NCBI RefSeq assembly: GCF_012849215.1
Contig: NZ_CP051682.1
Span: forward strand, 62,001 to 126,000
Direction: 5' to 3'
Origin: Mucilaginibacter robiniae
GTDB lineage: Bacteria > Bacteroidota > Bacteroidia > Sphingobacteriales > Sphingobacteriaceae
Length of the DNA stretch: 64,000 bases
In this document: positions 8,766 through 18,994 of the stretch, one piece after another
How positions within the stretch are numbered: the first letter of the stretch is position 1
Layout of the letters: each line of letters opens with the position of its first letter
Notes under the pieces: generated by a model
Database searches by the model: none
Told to the model about the DNA's origin: nothing
The model's input: only the letters and a program-made list of their open reading frames with translations
Translations under genes and position numbers: made by a program

Positions 8766-8903
8766 CGAAATTCTACTAGAAATTAATGCAGCTATATATA
8801 GGTGTAGTTGCATAATAAAACAATGTTCAGTATTTTGAATATTACTTGTTATTTACCTTAAAATAGTAGCAAACATAAAAGAGACAATCCGAGCAGATAT
8901 GTT

Positions 8904-8923
8904 GTAAACCAACAATGGTTTAC
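8904..8923. repeat. short inverted repeat
   Basis: GTAAACC (8904-8910) and GGTTTAC (8917-8923) form a 7-bp inverted repeat with a 6-nt loop in the gene-free region upstream of the UpxY-like gene. It could be an operator or a weak hairpin. Confidence 0.35.
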
Positions 8924-9470
8924 GTAAATCAACCAACATTCTACTAATCCAATTTTACAACACGTTATTTCGTATAAATAATATAAGATCGTTTAGCTAT
9001 CTGGCATTTTCAATTCCAGTGTTTTTTGCATAAGACGTATCTTTATATATTCAACTTTTATAACTTTCGTATTATTATAATTTACAACCTTTAATAACCG
9101 CTACACTATCACAGGTTCACATCACTTCTATTTTACAGCAACCTAAAAGTAACTTCTCTAAAAGTCACTATAATCATTCCCAATACTTCCCAGTTAGCCA
9201 CATTAACATACACATAATGCGATATGAGCTTTTGTAAACAGAATAATATTTAACTTAGTGTTACAATATCAGTTTACCATACGCTTAAAAAAATAAATCA
9301 ATTAGAAAATATATATAACATAATTATATAACTCCATATCAGTCTGGTTATTTAAGAAGTGTTTTGTAAAGCAGAATAATTTCATATGCCAAACGACTAA
9401 TAATGGTAAGTTAGAGATTAATTACATTATTTTTCACTTGGTTTATTGGTTAGTTTCAACAATAGTTTGA

Positions 9471-10031
9471 ATGAAGACAGTAGATAGCACATATAAATTA
9501 AAAGCCATTGAGAGAAGATGGATGGTTGTTTACACACGATCCAAGTGGGAAAAAAAGGTTGATAGATTATTAAGCGATCAGGGAATTGCCTCTTATTGCC
9601 CGGTGGTTAAAAGCCAAAGAAAATGGGCTGATCGTACAAAGATTGTTGAAATGCCTTTATTTAATTCATATGTGTTTGTTTATGCAACTCTGCAGGAGCA
9701 AAACACAATTTTACAAACCCCTGGTGTATTAAACTTTGTAGTACATTGTAATAAACCAGTTTTATTGGAAAATACCGAAATAACAAGAATCCATTCTATT
9801 GTTAAAGATTACGTAGATATAGAAACTGTAAATCTTAACTTATTAAACGTTGGTAATAACGTTAAAATTAACAACGGGCCCCTATTAAATCATTATGGTA
9901 AGGTTGTACAGCTACAAGGTAAATCAGTATTAATGGTGATGGAAAAATTAGGCTGCGCCTTAATTGTTAAAGTTCCTTATGATCATGTTATAGGAAATAC
10001 CAGCACTAATCTTATTACAGCTAAAGCATAA
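9471..10031 (+). CDS. UpxY-like NusG-family transcription antiterminator
   Basis: The 186-residue protein has an N-terminal NGN domain at about residues 15-110 (RRWMVVYTRSKWEKKVDRLL, YCPVVKSQRKWADR, MPLFNSYVFVY, PGVLNFV) and a KOW-like C-terminal part at about 125-180 (VGNNVKINNGPLLNHYGKV). This is the pattern of UpxY and related specialised NusG paralogues that ride on RNA polymerase and carry it through long capsule operons. It is transcribed away from the EPS units, and its gene is followed 61 bases later by an HTH gene. The conserved leader element in both EPS leaders is the obvious candidate recruitment site, but that is inference. Housekeeping NusG is normally longer at the N-terminus and lies with ribosomal protein genes. 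Confidence 0.9.
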   Translation: MKTVDSTYKLKAIERRWMVVYTRSKWEKKVDRLLSDQGIASYCPVVKSQRKWADRTKIVEMPLFNSYVFVYATLQEQNTILQTPGVLNFVVHCNKPVLLENTEITRIHSIVKDYVDIETVNLNLLNVGNNVKINNGPLLNHYGKVVQLQGKSVLMVMEKLGCALIVKVPYDHVIGNTSTNLITAKA

Positions 10032-10092
10032 ACCATATAAGTTTTCATCACTACTGAATTGTATAAAAGATATATTATAAGATAATTACACT

Positions 10093-10467
10093 ATGAACAA
10101 ACACTACGGTCAAATTGTAGAAAGAATAATCAGACGCAACGGTTATAGCATAAGTGAGCTTGCGCGTTTGATGAATGTTAACCGTCGGTCTGTATATAAC
10201 TGGTTTAATCAGAAACGTCTAAAATCTGATATCATTTACCGAATATCTACAGTTTTAAATTATGATTTTTCGGTTGAGTTTCCAGAACTATTCACATCTG
10301 AAGATTTTCACAAAAACAATAATGAAGTAAAATCACAGAAAAATGATGTTGAGAGTAGTGAAGATCAGTCTAGCCAAATAAAATGGAAAGACAAATACAT
10401 TACCCTGCTAGAGAGATACAACGAACTATTAGCCAATAATCTCAACGTTAACTCGAGAAAACTTTAA
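10093..10467 (+). CDS. HTH DNA-binding protein with C-terminal coiled coil
   Basis: The 124-residue protein has an N-terminal helix-turn-helix of the Cro/CI or Fis-like kind (YSISELARLMNVNRRSVYNW, then FNQKRLKSDIIYRISTVL). A charged linker follows (about 75-100), then a short predicted coiled coil (WKDKYITLLERYNELL). It should bind DNA, perhaps as a dimer through the C-terminal helix. It follows the UpxY-like gene on the same strand and probably shares its transcript, so a role in controlling the EPS locus is plausible but not shown. The perfect inverted repeats nearby are possible targets. Confidence 0.75.
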   Translation: MNKHYGQIVERIIRRNGYSISELARLMNVNRRSVYNWFNQKRLKSDIIYRISTVLNYDFSVEFPELFTSEDFHKNNNEVKSQKNDVESSEDQSSQIKWKDKYITLLERYNELLANNLNVNSRKL

Positions 10468-10560
10468 ATTTTCAGAAACGTCAATTGTACCACAACGACG
10501 ATTACAGTATTTCTGATACTAGCAAACTTTACCAAATCGACTGAGAAGTTATAGAGAGAG

Positions 10561-10593
10561 GGTTTTACAATAAATTACTAGTATAGTAAAACC
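10561..10593. repeat. inverted repeat, 8-bp arms
   Basis: GGTTTTAC (10561-10568) and GTAAAACC (10586-10593) are exact complements around a 17-nt loop. It lies about 95 bases after the HTH gene. It may be a weak transcript end or an operator. Confidence 0.4.
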
Positions 10594-10617
10594 AATGTAC
10601 AACCCTTTAATTTTGCC

Positions 10618-10653
10618 ATTATTTACTGTTTAAAATAATCAACAGTAAATAAT
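10618..10653. repeat. inverted repeat, 13-bp perfect arms
   Basis: ATTATTTACTGTT (10618-10630) pairs exactly with 10641-10653 across a 10-nt loop. There is no G+C-rich stem or T-run, so it is a poor intrinsic terminator. It could be an operator for the neighbouring HTH protein or a transcript-end hairpin. Confidence 0.5.
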
Positions 10654-10999
10654 TCTATGTCTAAAATTTAATGATGTATTTATAATTTACTCAAACCTAC
10701 TTTTATCTATTTAACTATATCAAGTCAACTGTACGACAAAGAGAAAAGCTCGTGAATAAATGCTCTTTGATTTGATAATCTGTATATTCCAACTATTTAC
10801 TTGATGGATTAACCTAGCTATTAGCATAGTCCAGCTTTTTATTCTCATTTCTTACAACTAAAATGTTTATTAAAGTTGCTAAATGAGAAATTTTATGAGC
10901 TTTAATTTAACAAGTATTTCTCACAAAGAACTTTAATTTAGTATTATTAATCCGTTACTAAAGCTTTATAAAAGCTGCGATCAATTATAATACGAATAT

Positions 11000-11332
11000 A
11001 TGCTAAACAACAATGGTATAAACCGAATCTATGTAGTAGGTAATTTACTTGAAAATGCCATTAATAATGTATCAAGTAGCCATGCAGATGTAGTTCAATT
11101 TCCTTTGTTAATTACAGAATCATATGTAAAGCAAGGTGTTAAAAAAGAATTTGAGCAAGTATTCGACATAATGATTCCAAGATCAGCTTTATATACTAAT
11201 ATTGAAAACTTTGTAAAAGGGCGTATGATTCATTTGGAAGGCAGAATTCAAACACACTCAGTTATAGACCAGCAAGGCACCAAGAGTTATATAACCCAGA
11301 TATTGGCACACAAATATTCTTTCTTGAATTAA
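11000..11332 (+). CDS. short single-stranded-DNA-binding (SSB-like) OB-fold protein
   Basis: The 110-residue protein looks like an OB-fold SSB: NRIYVVGNLLENAIN at the start, the central QVFDIMIPRSALYTNIENFVKG and VKGRMIHLEGRIQTHS, then SYITQILAHKYSFL. It ends right after the OB fold and lacks the flexible linker and acidic C-terminal tip used by the housekeeping SSB to recruit partners. It is therefore a paralogue, of the kind found on mobile elements, rather than the main replication protein. Its 3' end overlaps by 4 bases the convergent small gene at 11329. Confidence 0.75.
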   Translation: MLNNNGINRIYVVGNLLENAINNVSSSHADVVQFPLLITESYVKQGVKKEFEQVFDIMIPRSALYTNIENFVKGRMIHLEGRIQTHSVIDQQGTKSYITQILAHKYSFLN

Positions 11333-11556
11333 TTAACGCCCGCGTATGCATTGTTGGTAAGTAGCATAGTAAAAACTTGTTGCTTCACTATTTGCTGCTC
11401 TATTTTACTACACTGTGATCTAAGATTAAATACTGAAGCCATGATTGTTTCTTTTTCATTTGCATTCATTGGCGTTTTGTAGTACGCGTAAGTAAGCTCA
11501 TGAATCTCATCCTTAAGATTGTCATGTTTCATCTGTAATTCGTGTAAACGTTCCAT
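11329..11556 (-). CDS. small hypothetical protein, mostly helical
   Basis: The product has 75 residues when started at the ATG at 11556; the longer frame would use a TTG one codon earlier. It is rich in charged and polar residues with heptad-like spacing (LHELQMKHDNLKDEIHELTY, CSKIEQQIVKQQ), suggesting helical hairpin or coiled-coil structure. I recognise no family. It converges on the SSB-like gene with a 4-base overlap. The frame is open with normal codons, but small size keeps confidence moderate. Confidence 0.5.
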   Translation of the reverse strand: MERLHELQMKHDNLKDEIHELTYAYYKTPMNANEKETIMASVFNLRSQCSKIEQQIVKQQVFTMLLTNNAYAGVN

Positions 11557-11620
11557 CAAAATCTAATACTTATACCTTTTATACGGTACGTTTCTAAAAA
11601 AGATACATGCTTTTTTTATA

Positions 11621-11665
11621 AAAAAAACACACCTCTAAAACATATAGTTTGAGAGGTGCATTTTT
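11621..11665 (-). terminator. intrinsic terminator of the glgE-treS-glgB operon
   Basis: The arms at 11630-11641 (CACCTCTAAAAC) and 11647-11658 pair with one mismatch. On the minus strand the stem is followed by a run of eight T (complement of 11621-11628). It lies about 70 bases after the glgB stop. A T-run also follows on the plus strand, so it may work both ways. Confidence 0.85.
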
Positions 11666-11730
11666 GATGAAGAGAAATTTTCACAGAAGTAAGAGCACCC
11701 TTAATTAATTTATGAGTTGCTCAATTTTAT

Positions 11731-13695
11731 TTAATACAGCCATTCATAACCTGCTTTATATTTGATAGCTACTAAAGCCAACGGAGGTAATATAAGCAAT
11801 ATTGAGTTCTTTTTGCCATGAAGAGGAATTGGATAGCTTTCTAATGCTGGTTCATTCAGCACATCGCTACCACCGTATTTTAAATTATCTGAATTAAATA
11901 CTTCGGTATATATTCCAACTTGTGGCACGCCAATGCGATAGTTTTCTCGAACAACAGGTGTTAGGTTAGCTACCAATATCAACTGTTCATCTTGGTTCTC
12001 ACCTTTTCGTATCCAAGATATAACACTGTTTTTACTATCATCTGCATCAAGCCATTCAAATCCGTTTGGTGAAAAGTTATTTTCATACAAAGCCGGATAT
12101 TCCTGATATAATTTATTAAGGTCAGTGATTAGCTTTTGAATACCCTGATGATGAGCATCCTGACTTTCATGCCAATCTAAGCTATAGTCGTGCTGCCACT
12201 CATGATGTTGAGCAAACTCACCTCCCATAAAAATTAGTTTAGCACCAGGATGTCCGTACATATAACTATATAACAGACGCAAGTTTGCAAACTTTTGCCA
12301 ACGGTCGCCTGGCATTTTATCAATTAAAGAGTGCTTGCCATAAACTACTTCATCATGAGATAACGGCAGTACAAATTTTTCGCTAAAAGCATATACCAAG
12401 CTAAAGGTAATTTGCCCGTGATGGTAGCTGCGATACACAGGTTCAGTTTCAAAAAAGTCAAGTGTATCATGCATCCACCCCATCATCCATTTCATGTCAA
12501 AGCCTAAACCTCCTGCATGAGTCGGGCTAGTTACTCCCGGCCATGCTGTTGATTCTTCAGCTACTGTGAACACGTCAGGATAGTATTCATGTACTGCATC
12601 ATTAAACTCTTTTAAAAAGCTGATTACTTCCAGGTTCTCTCGCCCACCAAACTCGTTAGGTATCCACTCACCTTCTTTACGTGAATAATCCAGATAAAGC
12701 ATGGAGGCCACAGCATCTACACGCAAACCATCAATGTGGTATTTATCTAACCAGTATAAAGCATTTGAGATTAAAAAAGCGCGCACCTCATTGCGGCAAT
12801 AATTGAATATCAAACTTTTCCAATCAGGATGAAATCCTTTACGTGGGTCAGGGTATTCGTACAAATGCGTTCCATCAAAGTACCCTAAGCCATGCTCATC
12901 TGTTGGAAAGTGTGAGGGTACCCAATCTAGAATTACTCCAATGCCTGCTTCATGTAATTGGTCAATCAAATACATTAAATCTTGCGGTGTACCATAACGG
13001 CTGGATGGTGCGAAGTATCCGGTAATCTGGTACCCCCACGAACCATAAAAAGGGTGTTCCATTACCGGCATAAACTCCACATGCGTAAAGTTCATTTGCT
13101 TACAATAAGCAGTCAGTTCAATGGCCATTTCCCGATAAGTCATAAACCGGCTATCAGGGTCTGTTACCCTACGCCATGACCCTAAATGTATTTCGTATAT
13201 AGAAATTGGCTTTTTTAAAGCAGAACCTTGTGAACGATTACTCATCCAGGTTTTATCGGCCCATGTGTAGCTTATATCAGCCGTTACCGTTGCTGTATGG
13301 GGTGGTGTTTCCCACTGGAACGCGTATGGATCACCTTTTTCAACTTGATAACCATTGTTCGATTCAATAAAGTACTTATAATATTCTCCAGCAGCTATAT
13401 TCGGTATAAATGTTTCCCAAATACCTGATTCATCCCATCTTACCTGCATAGGATGATCGTTTCGCTGCCAAGCATTGAAATTACCAACTACCGATACATA
13501 CTTAGCATTAGGAGCCCACACAGCAAAGTAAGTACCTTTTTTGCCTTGATGCTCTACCTGATGTGCTCCTAACTTATTGTATAGCTGATAATGTTTGCCG
13601 GCTTTAAATAACGTAATGTCAAAATCCGAGAACAAAGAGAACCAGGGTGTTTCCTCTGCAGTTTGCAGTCCATCTTCAATTTTATAATCTTCCAT
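11731..13695 (-). CDS. glgB: 1,4-alpha-glucan branching enzyme
   Basis: The 654-residue enzyme has an N-terminal CBM48-like module (about 40-130, [18 protein letters not shown]), a GH13 catalytic barrel and a C-terminal beta domain. Catalytic motifs are present: the nucleophile Asp in [16 protein letters not shown], the acid/base Glu in [13 protein letters not shown] and the third Asp in [15 protein letters not shown]. It cuts alpha-1,4 glucan and rejoins the piece as an alpha-1,6 branch. It is the last gene of the operon, and its start overlaps the end of treS-mak by 14 bases, which points to translational coupling. In this setting it branches the polymer made by GlgE. Confidence 0.96.
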   Translation of the reverse strand: MEDYKIEDGLQTAEETPWFSLFSDFDITLFKAGKHYQLYNKLGAHQVEHQGKKGTYFAVWAPNAKYVSVVGNFNAWQRNDHPMQVRWDESGIWETFIPNIAAGEYYKYFIESNNGYQVEKGDPYAFQWETPPHTATVTADISYTWADKTWMSNRSQGSALKKPISIYEIHLGSWRRVTDPDSRFMTYREMAIELTAYCKQMNFTHVEFMPVMEHPFYGSWGYQITGYFAPSSRYGTPQDLMYLIDQLHEAGIGVILDWVPSHFPTDEHGLGYFDGTHLYEYPDPRKGFHPDWKSLIFNYCRNEVRAFLISNALYWLDKYHIDGLRVDAVASMLYLDYSRKEGEWIPNEFGGRENLEVISFLKEFNDAVHEYYPDVFTVAEESTAWPGVTSPTHAGGLGFDMKWMMGWMHDTLDFFETEPVYRSYHHGQITFSLVYAFSEKFVLPLSHDEVVYGKHSLIDKMPGDRWQKFANLRLLYSYMYGHPGAKLIFMGGEFAQHHEWQHDYSLDWHESQDAHHQGIQKLITDLNKLYQEYPALYENNFSPNGFEWLDADDSKNSVISWIRKGENQDEQLILVANLTPVVRENYRIGVPQVGIYTEVFNSDNLKYGGSDVLNEPALESYPIPLHGKKNSILLILPPLALVAIKYKAGYEWLY

Positions 13696-16600
13696 TTGCC
13701 TGTTGTTGTGCTGTTTGCAATCGGTTTTTCATTACTATTGACTTAATACCTCTCAATGGTACCATCACCCAAGTTGGCCTGTTGTTCAATTCATAATTTA
13801 ATTCGTAAACTGCCTTTTGCAACAAGAATGTTTGTAACAGAATATCTAAATCTTCAACATCTTTTGGAACAAAGGCTTGTCCTTTAGCTTTATCCAGATA
13901 AGATTGCATGAAAAAGCCTGCCATGTAGTGATACCACTGTTCTACATAAGGAATCAGCTTATTGATATCTTCCTCTCTAATTTGATTATCTAAAAACAAG
14001 CTGCCATATGCTGCGTAATGGAAAGAGCGAATCATGCCTGCAACGTCACGCAATGGTGAATACTTTAAACGGCGCTCACTGTAGCTGCGAGCTGGTTCAC
14101 CTTCAAAATCCAAAATTAAAAAGTCTTTTCCGGTGAATAATACCTGACCTAAATGATAATCGCCGTGGATACGTATTTTAGTTACATCGATCTTGCGACT
14201 ATATATTTTTTTCAGGATAGCCAGAATCTCATCTTTCATACCTAATACTTCTTCAGCCTCTGCCCTAACCTCACCGGTAAGCTGCTTGATGTTTTTGCTC
14301 AGGCTCTGAAAAGCTACCCTTACTAAAGATTGCAATGAAGAAAACAATGAACGCTGGTAATGCAATGAATAATCTTCTGGCTTAAAGGCTGGATCTTCAT
14401 GATCTGAAGAAAGAGCAACGTGCATTTCGGCAGTGCGTTCGCCCAGCAATCTTACCAACTCAGCTACGCTACCATCCAGCAAAGCTTTCAAGCTTTCTGG
14501 TATTTCCTCGTATTTTACAGGATTGGTTAAGCCTCCCAATAAATCGGTAGATATTTGGGTATTATCAGTACTTGATAGCAGCTGTTCATTAAAGTCGTCT
14601 AACCGCTCAAGCATATATCCCCATCCGTCGCTGTTGCTTTTTACCAGCTCCTGCATCATGCCTAATACCATGGTATCTTTACCAAAACTCCACTCAATAG
14701 AGCCAATGAATTCCGGTATATGCTTGAATTGAGCTTTCTGACTTAAAAATTCAGTAACTTCTACATCAGGGTTAATAGCACGATCAACCTTACGATAGAT
14801 TTTCAGATAATACTGACCATCGTAAGTAATAGAAGTATTACTTTGCTCAGCGCCTAACACTTTAGGTTTAGCTTGCGGATTTTCAGCTATATACTGTTTT
14901 AGTTGTTCGTTTCCTTTAAACAGAAGCTCGCCTTGCGATTGCGGAATAGCATTATGATTACCCATATTGGTTATGATAGCTTGTTGCAAATCAAAACCAT
15001 AAATGGCATCATACAGTATTCCTTCTTCTCCCTTAATGTTCACGGTAGCAATAACCGATTGCGGGCAGTTTTCCTGTAATTTGTAAGCATTTTGTCCTTT
15101 AGTAAAAGCTACAGGCAACTGGTAAGTATCAGGTAATCCATCACGATAAGATACTTCAATTAGTATGATATGTGCGCTTCCCTCTTCTAGCGGTATTTTA
15201 GCATGGTCAACAATATGAACGTTTTCTATTCCTCTACTTTTACCGCCAAACCAACGCATACGCATCATGTAAGCCGGTAAAATTCGATTTTCGAATCGTT
15301 CTAAAACTTCGCGGCTTGAAAACGCTTCCCAGCTGTCTAGCTTAATATCTTGCAACTGCGAATTATCCTGTGATTCAGAACGTGTATTTTCCAACAGGAA
15401 AACCTGGCTGGCATAAGCTCCAAGGGTTACGAAATAAGGTGCATCTTCACGAATGGCGGGGAAACGGTTCCGGCTTAAAATTTCTACTGGCACATAGCTT
15501 TTGTAAGCACTTAATTCCAATTCAACTGGCTGTGTAAAACGAGACAGATTGCTGATCACCAACATAGTTTGATCCTCATAGGTACGGGTAAATGCCAGCA
15601 CCTTTGAGTTTTCACTTTGCACGAATTTCATATCGCCCCTGCTAAAAGCTTTATATTTTTTACGGGTGCTGATAATACGCTTCATCCACCACAACAGTGA
15701 AGAAGTATTTTGGGATTGCAAATCTACGTTAACCGATTCATAATGGTATTGCGGATCTAAGATAAGCGGCAGGTACAAACGCTGTGGGTTGGCTTCAGAA
15801 AAGCCGGCATTCCGGTCGGCATCCCATTGCATTGGCGTACGCACACCATCACGGTCACCTAAATAAAAGTTGTCGCCCATACCTATTTCATCACCGTAAT
15901 ACAATACAGGAGTACCGGGCAGCGCGAACAACAATGTATTTAGTAACTCAATTTTACGTCGGTTATTTTCTAACAATGGCGCTAACCGGTGTCTGATACC
16001 TAGGTTGATACGCGCTTTCGGATCTTTTACATACACTTTGTACATGTAATCACGTTCCTCATCGGTCACCATCTCCAAGGTAAGCTCATCGTGGTTACGC
16101 AAGAATATAGCCCACTGGCAGGTGTTTGGTATTTCTGGAGTTTGGTCGAAAATATCTGTAATCGGATATTTATCTTCCATCTGTAAAGCCATAAACATAC
16201 GTGGCATTACTGGGAAGTGGTAATTCATCTGGCATTCATCGCCATCACCAAAATAGGCAGCAGAATCTTCCGGCCACATATTGGCTTCAGCTAGCAGTAG
16301 TGTACCAGGGTAGCGATCATCAATATATTTACGCAACTTTTTTAAGAAAACATGAGTTTCCGGCAGGTTTTCACAATTGGTGCCATCTCGTTCAAACAAG
16401 TATGGTACGGCATCCAGCCTAAAGCCATCTACACCCATTTTGCACCAGTAATCCAGTATTTTAAATACTTCTTCTTGTACTATAGGGCTATCATAGTTTA
16501 AATCTGGCTGATGATGAAAAAACCGGTGCCAATAATATTGTTGAGCTACCGGATCCCAGGTCCAGTTGGAAGCTTCAAAATCCTGGAAGATAATACGGGC

Positions 16601-17041
16601 ATCTTTGTATTGTTTAGGATCATCGGTCCATACATAGTAATTTCGCTTATCAGAACCTTTAGGTGCTTTACGCGCCCGCTGAAACCAAGGGTGTTGATCG
16701 GAAGTATGATTGATAACCAACTCTGTAATCACCTTCAGCCCTCTTTTATGTGCCTCATTTAAAAACACTTTAAACTCTTTCACATCACCATATGATGGGT
16801 TAATATTGTAATAATCAGCAATATCATAACCATCATCTCTCAACGGCGACGGATAGAAAGGAAGCAGCCAGATAGCTGTTACCCCCAAGTCTTGCAGGTA
16901 ATCCAGCTTTTCCATTAAGCCTTTAAAATCGCCTATACCATCGCCATTGCCGTCGCGGAATGCTTTGATATGAAGTTCATATATAATGGCATCTTTATAC
17001 CAGTGTAATTTATCGTCAATCGGTGTTATGTTCTCAGGCAT
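13682..17041 (-). CDS. treS: trehalose synthase-maltokinase fusion (TreS-Mak/Pep2)
   Basis: The 1119-residue product is a two-enzyme fusion. Residues about 12-545 are a GH13 trehalose synthase ([16 protein letters not shown], nucleophile in [10 protein letters not shown], acid/base in [11 protein letters not shown], third Asp in [11 protein letters not shown]). Residues about 575-1110 are a maltokinase with the aminoglycoside-kinase-like motifs [10 protein letters not shown] and LDFEGEP. It interconverts trehalose and maltose and phosphorylates maltose to maltose 1-phosphate, the GlgE donor. It starts 3 bases after the glgE stop and overlaps glgB by 14 bases. Fused TreS-Mak proteins are known in several bacterial groups. 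Confidence 0.95.
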   Translation of the reverse strand: MPENITPIDDKLHWYKDAIIYELHIKAFRDGNGDGIGDFKGLMEKLDYLQDLGVTAIWLLPFYPSPLRDDGYDIADYYNINPSYGDVKEFKVFLNEAHKRGLKVITELVINHTSDQHPWFQRARKAPKGSDKRNYYVWTDDPKQYKDARIIFQDFEASNWTWDPVAQQYYWHRFFHHQPDLNYDSPIVQEEVFKILDYWCKMGVDGFRLDAVPYLFERDGTNCENLPETHVFLKKLRKYIDDRYPGTLLLAEANMWPEDSAAYFGDGDECQMNYHFPVMPRMFMALQMEDKYPITDIFDQTPEIPNTCQWAIFLRNHDELTLEMVTDEERDYMYKVYVKDPKARINLGIRHRLAPLLENNRRKIELLNTLLFALPGTPVLYYGDEIGMGDNFYLGDRDGVRTPMQWDADRNAGFSEANPQRLYLPLILDPQYHYESVNVDLQSQNTSSLLWWMKRIISTRKKYKAFSRGDMKFVQSENSKVLAFTRTYEDQTMLVISNLSRFTQPVELELSAYKSYVPVEILSRNRFPAIREDAPYFVTLGAYASQVFLLENTRSESQDNSQLQDIKLDSWEAFSSREVLERFENRILPAYMMRMRWFGGKSRGIENVHIVDHAKIPLEEGSAHIILIEVSYRDGLPDTYQLPVAFTKGQNAYKLQENCPQSVIATVNIKGEEGILYDAIYGFDLQQAIITNMGNHNAIPQSQGELLFKGNEQLKQYIAENPQAKPKVLGAEQSNTSITYDGQYYLKIYRKVDRAINPDVEVTEFLSQKAQFKHIPEFIGSIEWSFGKDTMVLGMMQELVKSNSDGWGYMLERLDDFNEQLLSSTDNTQISTDLLGGLTNPVKYEEIPESLKALLDGSVAELVRLLGERTAEMHVALSSDHEDPAFKPEDYSLHYQRSLFSSLQSLVRVAFQSLSKNIKQLTGEVRAEAEEVLGMKDEILAILKKIYSRKIDVTKIRIHGDYHLGQVLFTGKDFLILDFEGEPARSYSERRLKYSPLRDVAGMIRSFHYAAYGSLFLDNQIREEDINKLIPYVEQWYHYMAGFFMQSYLDKAKGQAFVPKDVEDLDILLQTFLLQKAVYELNYELNNRPTWVMVPLRGIKSIVMKNRLQTAQQQANGRL

Positions 17042-17044
17042 GGT

Positions 17045-18994
17045 TTATAATTTTTCTACTTTAAAAATATGTGCAGGCATTTGATAAGGATTTAACTCAA
17101 CATAGTTAAACTCGCCCCATTGGTATTTGCTGCCGCTTAATAAATCTTTTACTATATAAGGTTCATCATACCCAATGTTTAACTCAGGTAAAGGTATTTT
17201 AACATTTGCACTTTGGGTATTAAATACATCCAAATTTACTACTACAATCAGCTTATTTCCGGTTTGCTTATCTACTTTAACATAGCAGATAATTTGATCG
17301 TTACTGGTTTCGGCAAACTCGATATTCCAGGTTGAATGCAGCGCAGTATTTTCTTTACGTATGCGGTTCAGGCGGGTTATAATTTCACCTATACGGGTGT
17401 ACTCACTCCAGTCCCAATGCTTAACTTCATACTTTTCATTATCCACATACTCTTCCTTTACACCATGAGGCTCGTTAATGCCAAATTCATAAACCGGACC
17501 ATACAAGCCATAGTTGGATGATAAGGTACCGGCTAAAATAACCCGCATAATATGTGCATTTTCGCCACCTAAGGTAAGTGCCGGAGGTAATATGTCGGGG
17601 GTGTTAGGCCAGAAATTAGGCCGGAAGTAGTAGCGCATTTCACTTTGCGTCAGCTCAGTCATGTACTCTTCTATTTCCTGCTTGGTATTGCGCCAGGTAA
17701 AATAGGTGTATGATTGGTTGAAACCAGCTTTAGCCAGCCGCTCCATAATACGCGGACGAGTAAAGGCTTCGGCCAGAAACAATACTTCCGGGTTCTTTTT
17801 CCGTACCTCACCAATCATCCATTGCCAGAAGCCGAAAGCTTTAGTATGCGGATTATCAATCCGAAATACACGTATCCCTGCTTCTATCCAATAATCAATT
17901 ACGCTTTTTAGTTCATTCCACAGGTTTTGCCAGTCATCGGTTTCGAAGTTGAACGGCAAAATATCTTCATACTTTTTGGGCGGGTTTTCGGCATATTGAA
18001 CAGTACCATCAGGCCGCCATTTAAACCATTGCGAATGCTCTTTCACATACGGATGATCGGGCGCACACTGATAGGCAATATCCATTGCAATTTCAATGTT
18101 GAGTTTATTAGCTTCTTGAATTAAAGCTTTAAAGTCTTTCAAAGTACCTAGTTGCGGGTGTATAGCCTTATGCCCACCCAAACGGTTACCAATAGCCCAA
18201 GGTGAACCCGGATCATCAGGTCCTGCAGTTAAAGAATTATTCTTTCCTTTCCGGTTCTTTTCGCCGATGGGATGTATAGGTGGAAAATATAATACATCAA
18301 ATCCCATTTTGGCCACACGTGGTAGTAGCTTTATTACGTCTTTGAAGTTGCCATGCTTACCCGGCTCTGCTGAGGCTGAACGGGGAAATAACTCATACCA
18401 GGTGCTATAAGCTGCTTTTTTACGCTCTACCTCTATCTGGTAAGTAATTGGAAACACCGTAACTAAGTTTTGGTGACGATGCTTGTACATCACCTTAGCA
18501 ATTTCTTTACTCAGCGCTAAGGTAACGCTTTGCTCAGGACTACTAGATTGTTTAAACTGATCAATCCAGGTCAGTAGTTCGGGCTTATCGTTTATGTTTT
18601 CAGTTGCAGCTTCCTCTAACAATTCAACCCCAATTTGAAGTTCAACAGCAATATCTTGGCCTGCATCAAATTTTTTCTTTAATCCCTTTTTCCAGGTAGT
18701 ATAATGGTCAACCCATCCTTCTATCCGGAACTCATAAAAACCTATCTTTTCTGCTTTGAAAATGGCCTCCCAATGGTCGTTAATTACAAAGGTCAATGGA
18801 ATTTCAGTCCATTGGGCATCATTAGCATGCTTTACATAAGCACTTGCTGCAATTTCATCATGCCCATCGCTGAATATATCTGCCGAGAGTGTAAGCTCTT
18901 CGCCTATAACTGTTTTTGCCGGAAATCGGCCCTCTTCTACCGTTGGATATACATTGGTGATAATCACCCTTTTTTGGCCGCTTGAATCAGTCAT
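17045..18994 (-). CDS. glgE: alpha-1,4-glucan:maltose-1-phosphate maltosyltransferase
   Basis: The 649-residue enzyme has the N-terminal GlgE-specific beta domain (DUF3416 type, about 8-170, starting VIITNVYPTVEEGRFPAKT). A GH13 barrel follows, with WYELFPRSASAEPGKHGNFK, the nucleophile in AGIRVFRIDNPHTKAFGFW and the acid/base Glu in VLFLAEAFTRPRIM. It moves maltosyl units from maltose 1-phosphate to the growing alpha-1,4-glucan chain. It is the first gene of the operon and is followed by the enzymes that make its donor and branch its product. No obvious TAnnTTTG box is seen in the 380 bases upstream. Confidence 0.95.
   Translation of the reverse strand: MTDSSGQKRVIITNVYPTVEEGRFPAKTVIGEELTLSADIFSDGHDEIAASAYVKHANDAQWTEIPLTFVINDHWEAIFKAEKIGFYEFRIEGWVDHYTTWKKGLKKKFDAGQDIAVELQIGVELLEEAATENINDKPELLTWIDQFKQSSSPEQSVTLALSKEIAKVMYKHRHQNLVTVFPITYQIEVERKKAAYSTWYELFPRSASAEPGKHGNFKDVIKLLPRVAKMGFDVLYFPPIHPIGEKNRKGKNNSLTAGPDDPGSPWAIGNRLGGHKAIHPQLGTLKDFKALIQEANKLNIEIAMDIAYQCAPDHPYVKEHSQWFKWRPDGTVQYAENPPKKYEDILPFNFETDDWQNLWNELKSVIDYWIEAGIRVFRIDNPHTKAFGFWQWMIGEVRKKNPEVLFLAEAFTRPRIMERLAKAGFNQSYTYFTWRNTKQEIEEYMTELTQSEMRYYFRPNFWPNTPDILPPALTLGGENAHIMRVILAGTLSSNYGLYGPVYEFGINEPHGVKEEYVDNEKYEVKHWDWSEYTRIGEIITRLNRIRKENTALHSTWNIEFAETSNDQIICYVKVDKQTGNKLIVVVNLDVFNTQSANVKIPLPELNIGYDEPYIVKDLLSGSKYQWGEFNYVELNPYQMPAHIFKVEKL

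Larger units (their letters stand above)
7814..9470. other. 1.66-kb gene-free AT-rich region
   Basis: No credible gene is present on either strand. The left part (7814-8168) is the leader and promoter of EPS unit A. The rest is very AT-rich and holds a 28-bp perfect palindrome (8738-8765) and a 7-bp inverted repeat (8904-8923). It separates the divergent unit A and UpxY-like gene. It might be decayed coding sequence or a large regulatory region; I see no transposase trace. Confidence 0.55.
10468..10999. other. gene-free region with inverted repeats
   Basis: I see no gene in these 532 bases. They hold two inverted repeats (10561-10593 and 10618-10653) and are otherwise AT-rich sequence upstream of the SSB paralogue. 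Confidence 0.5.
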
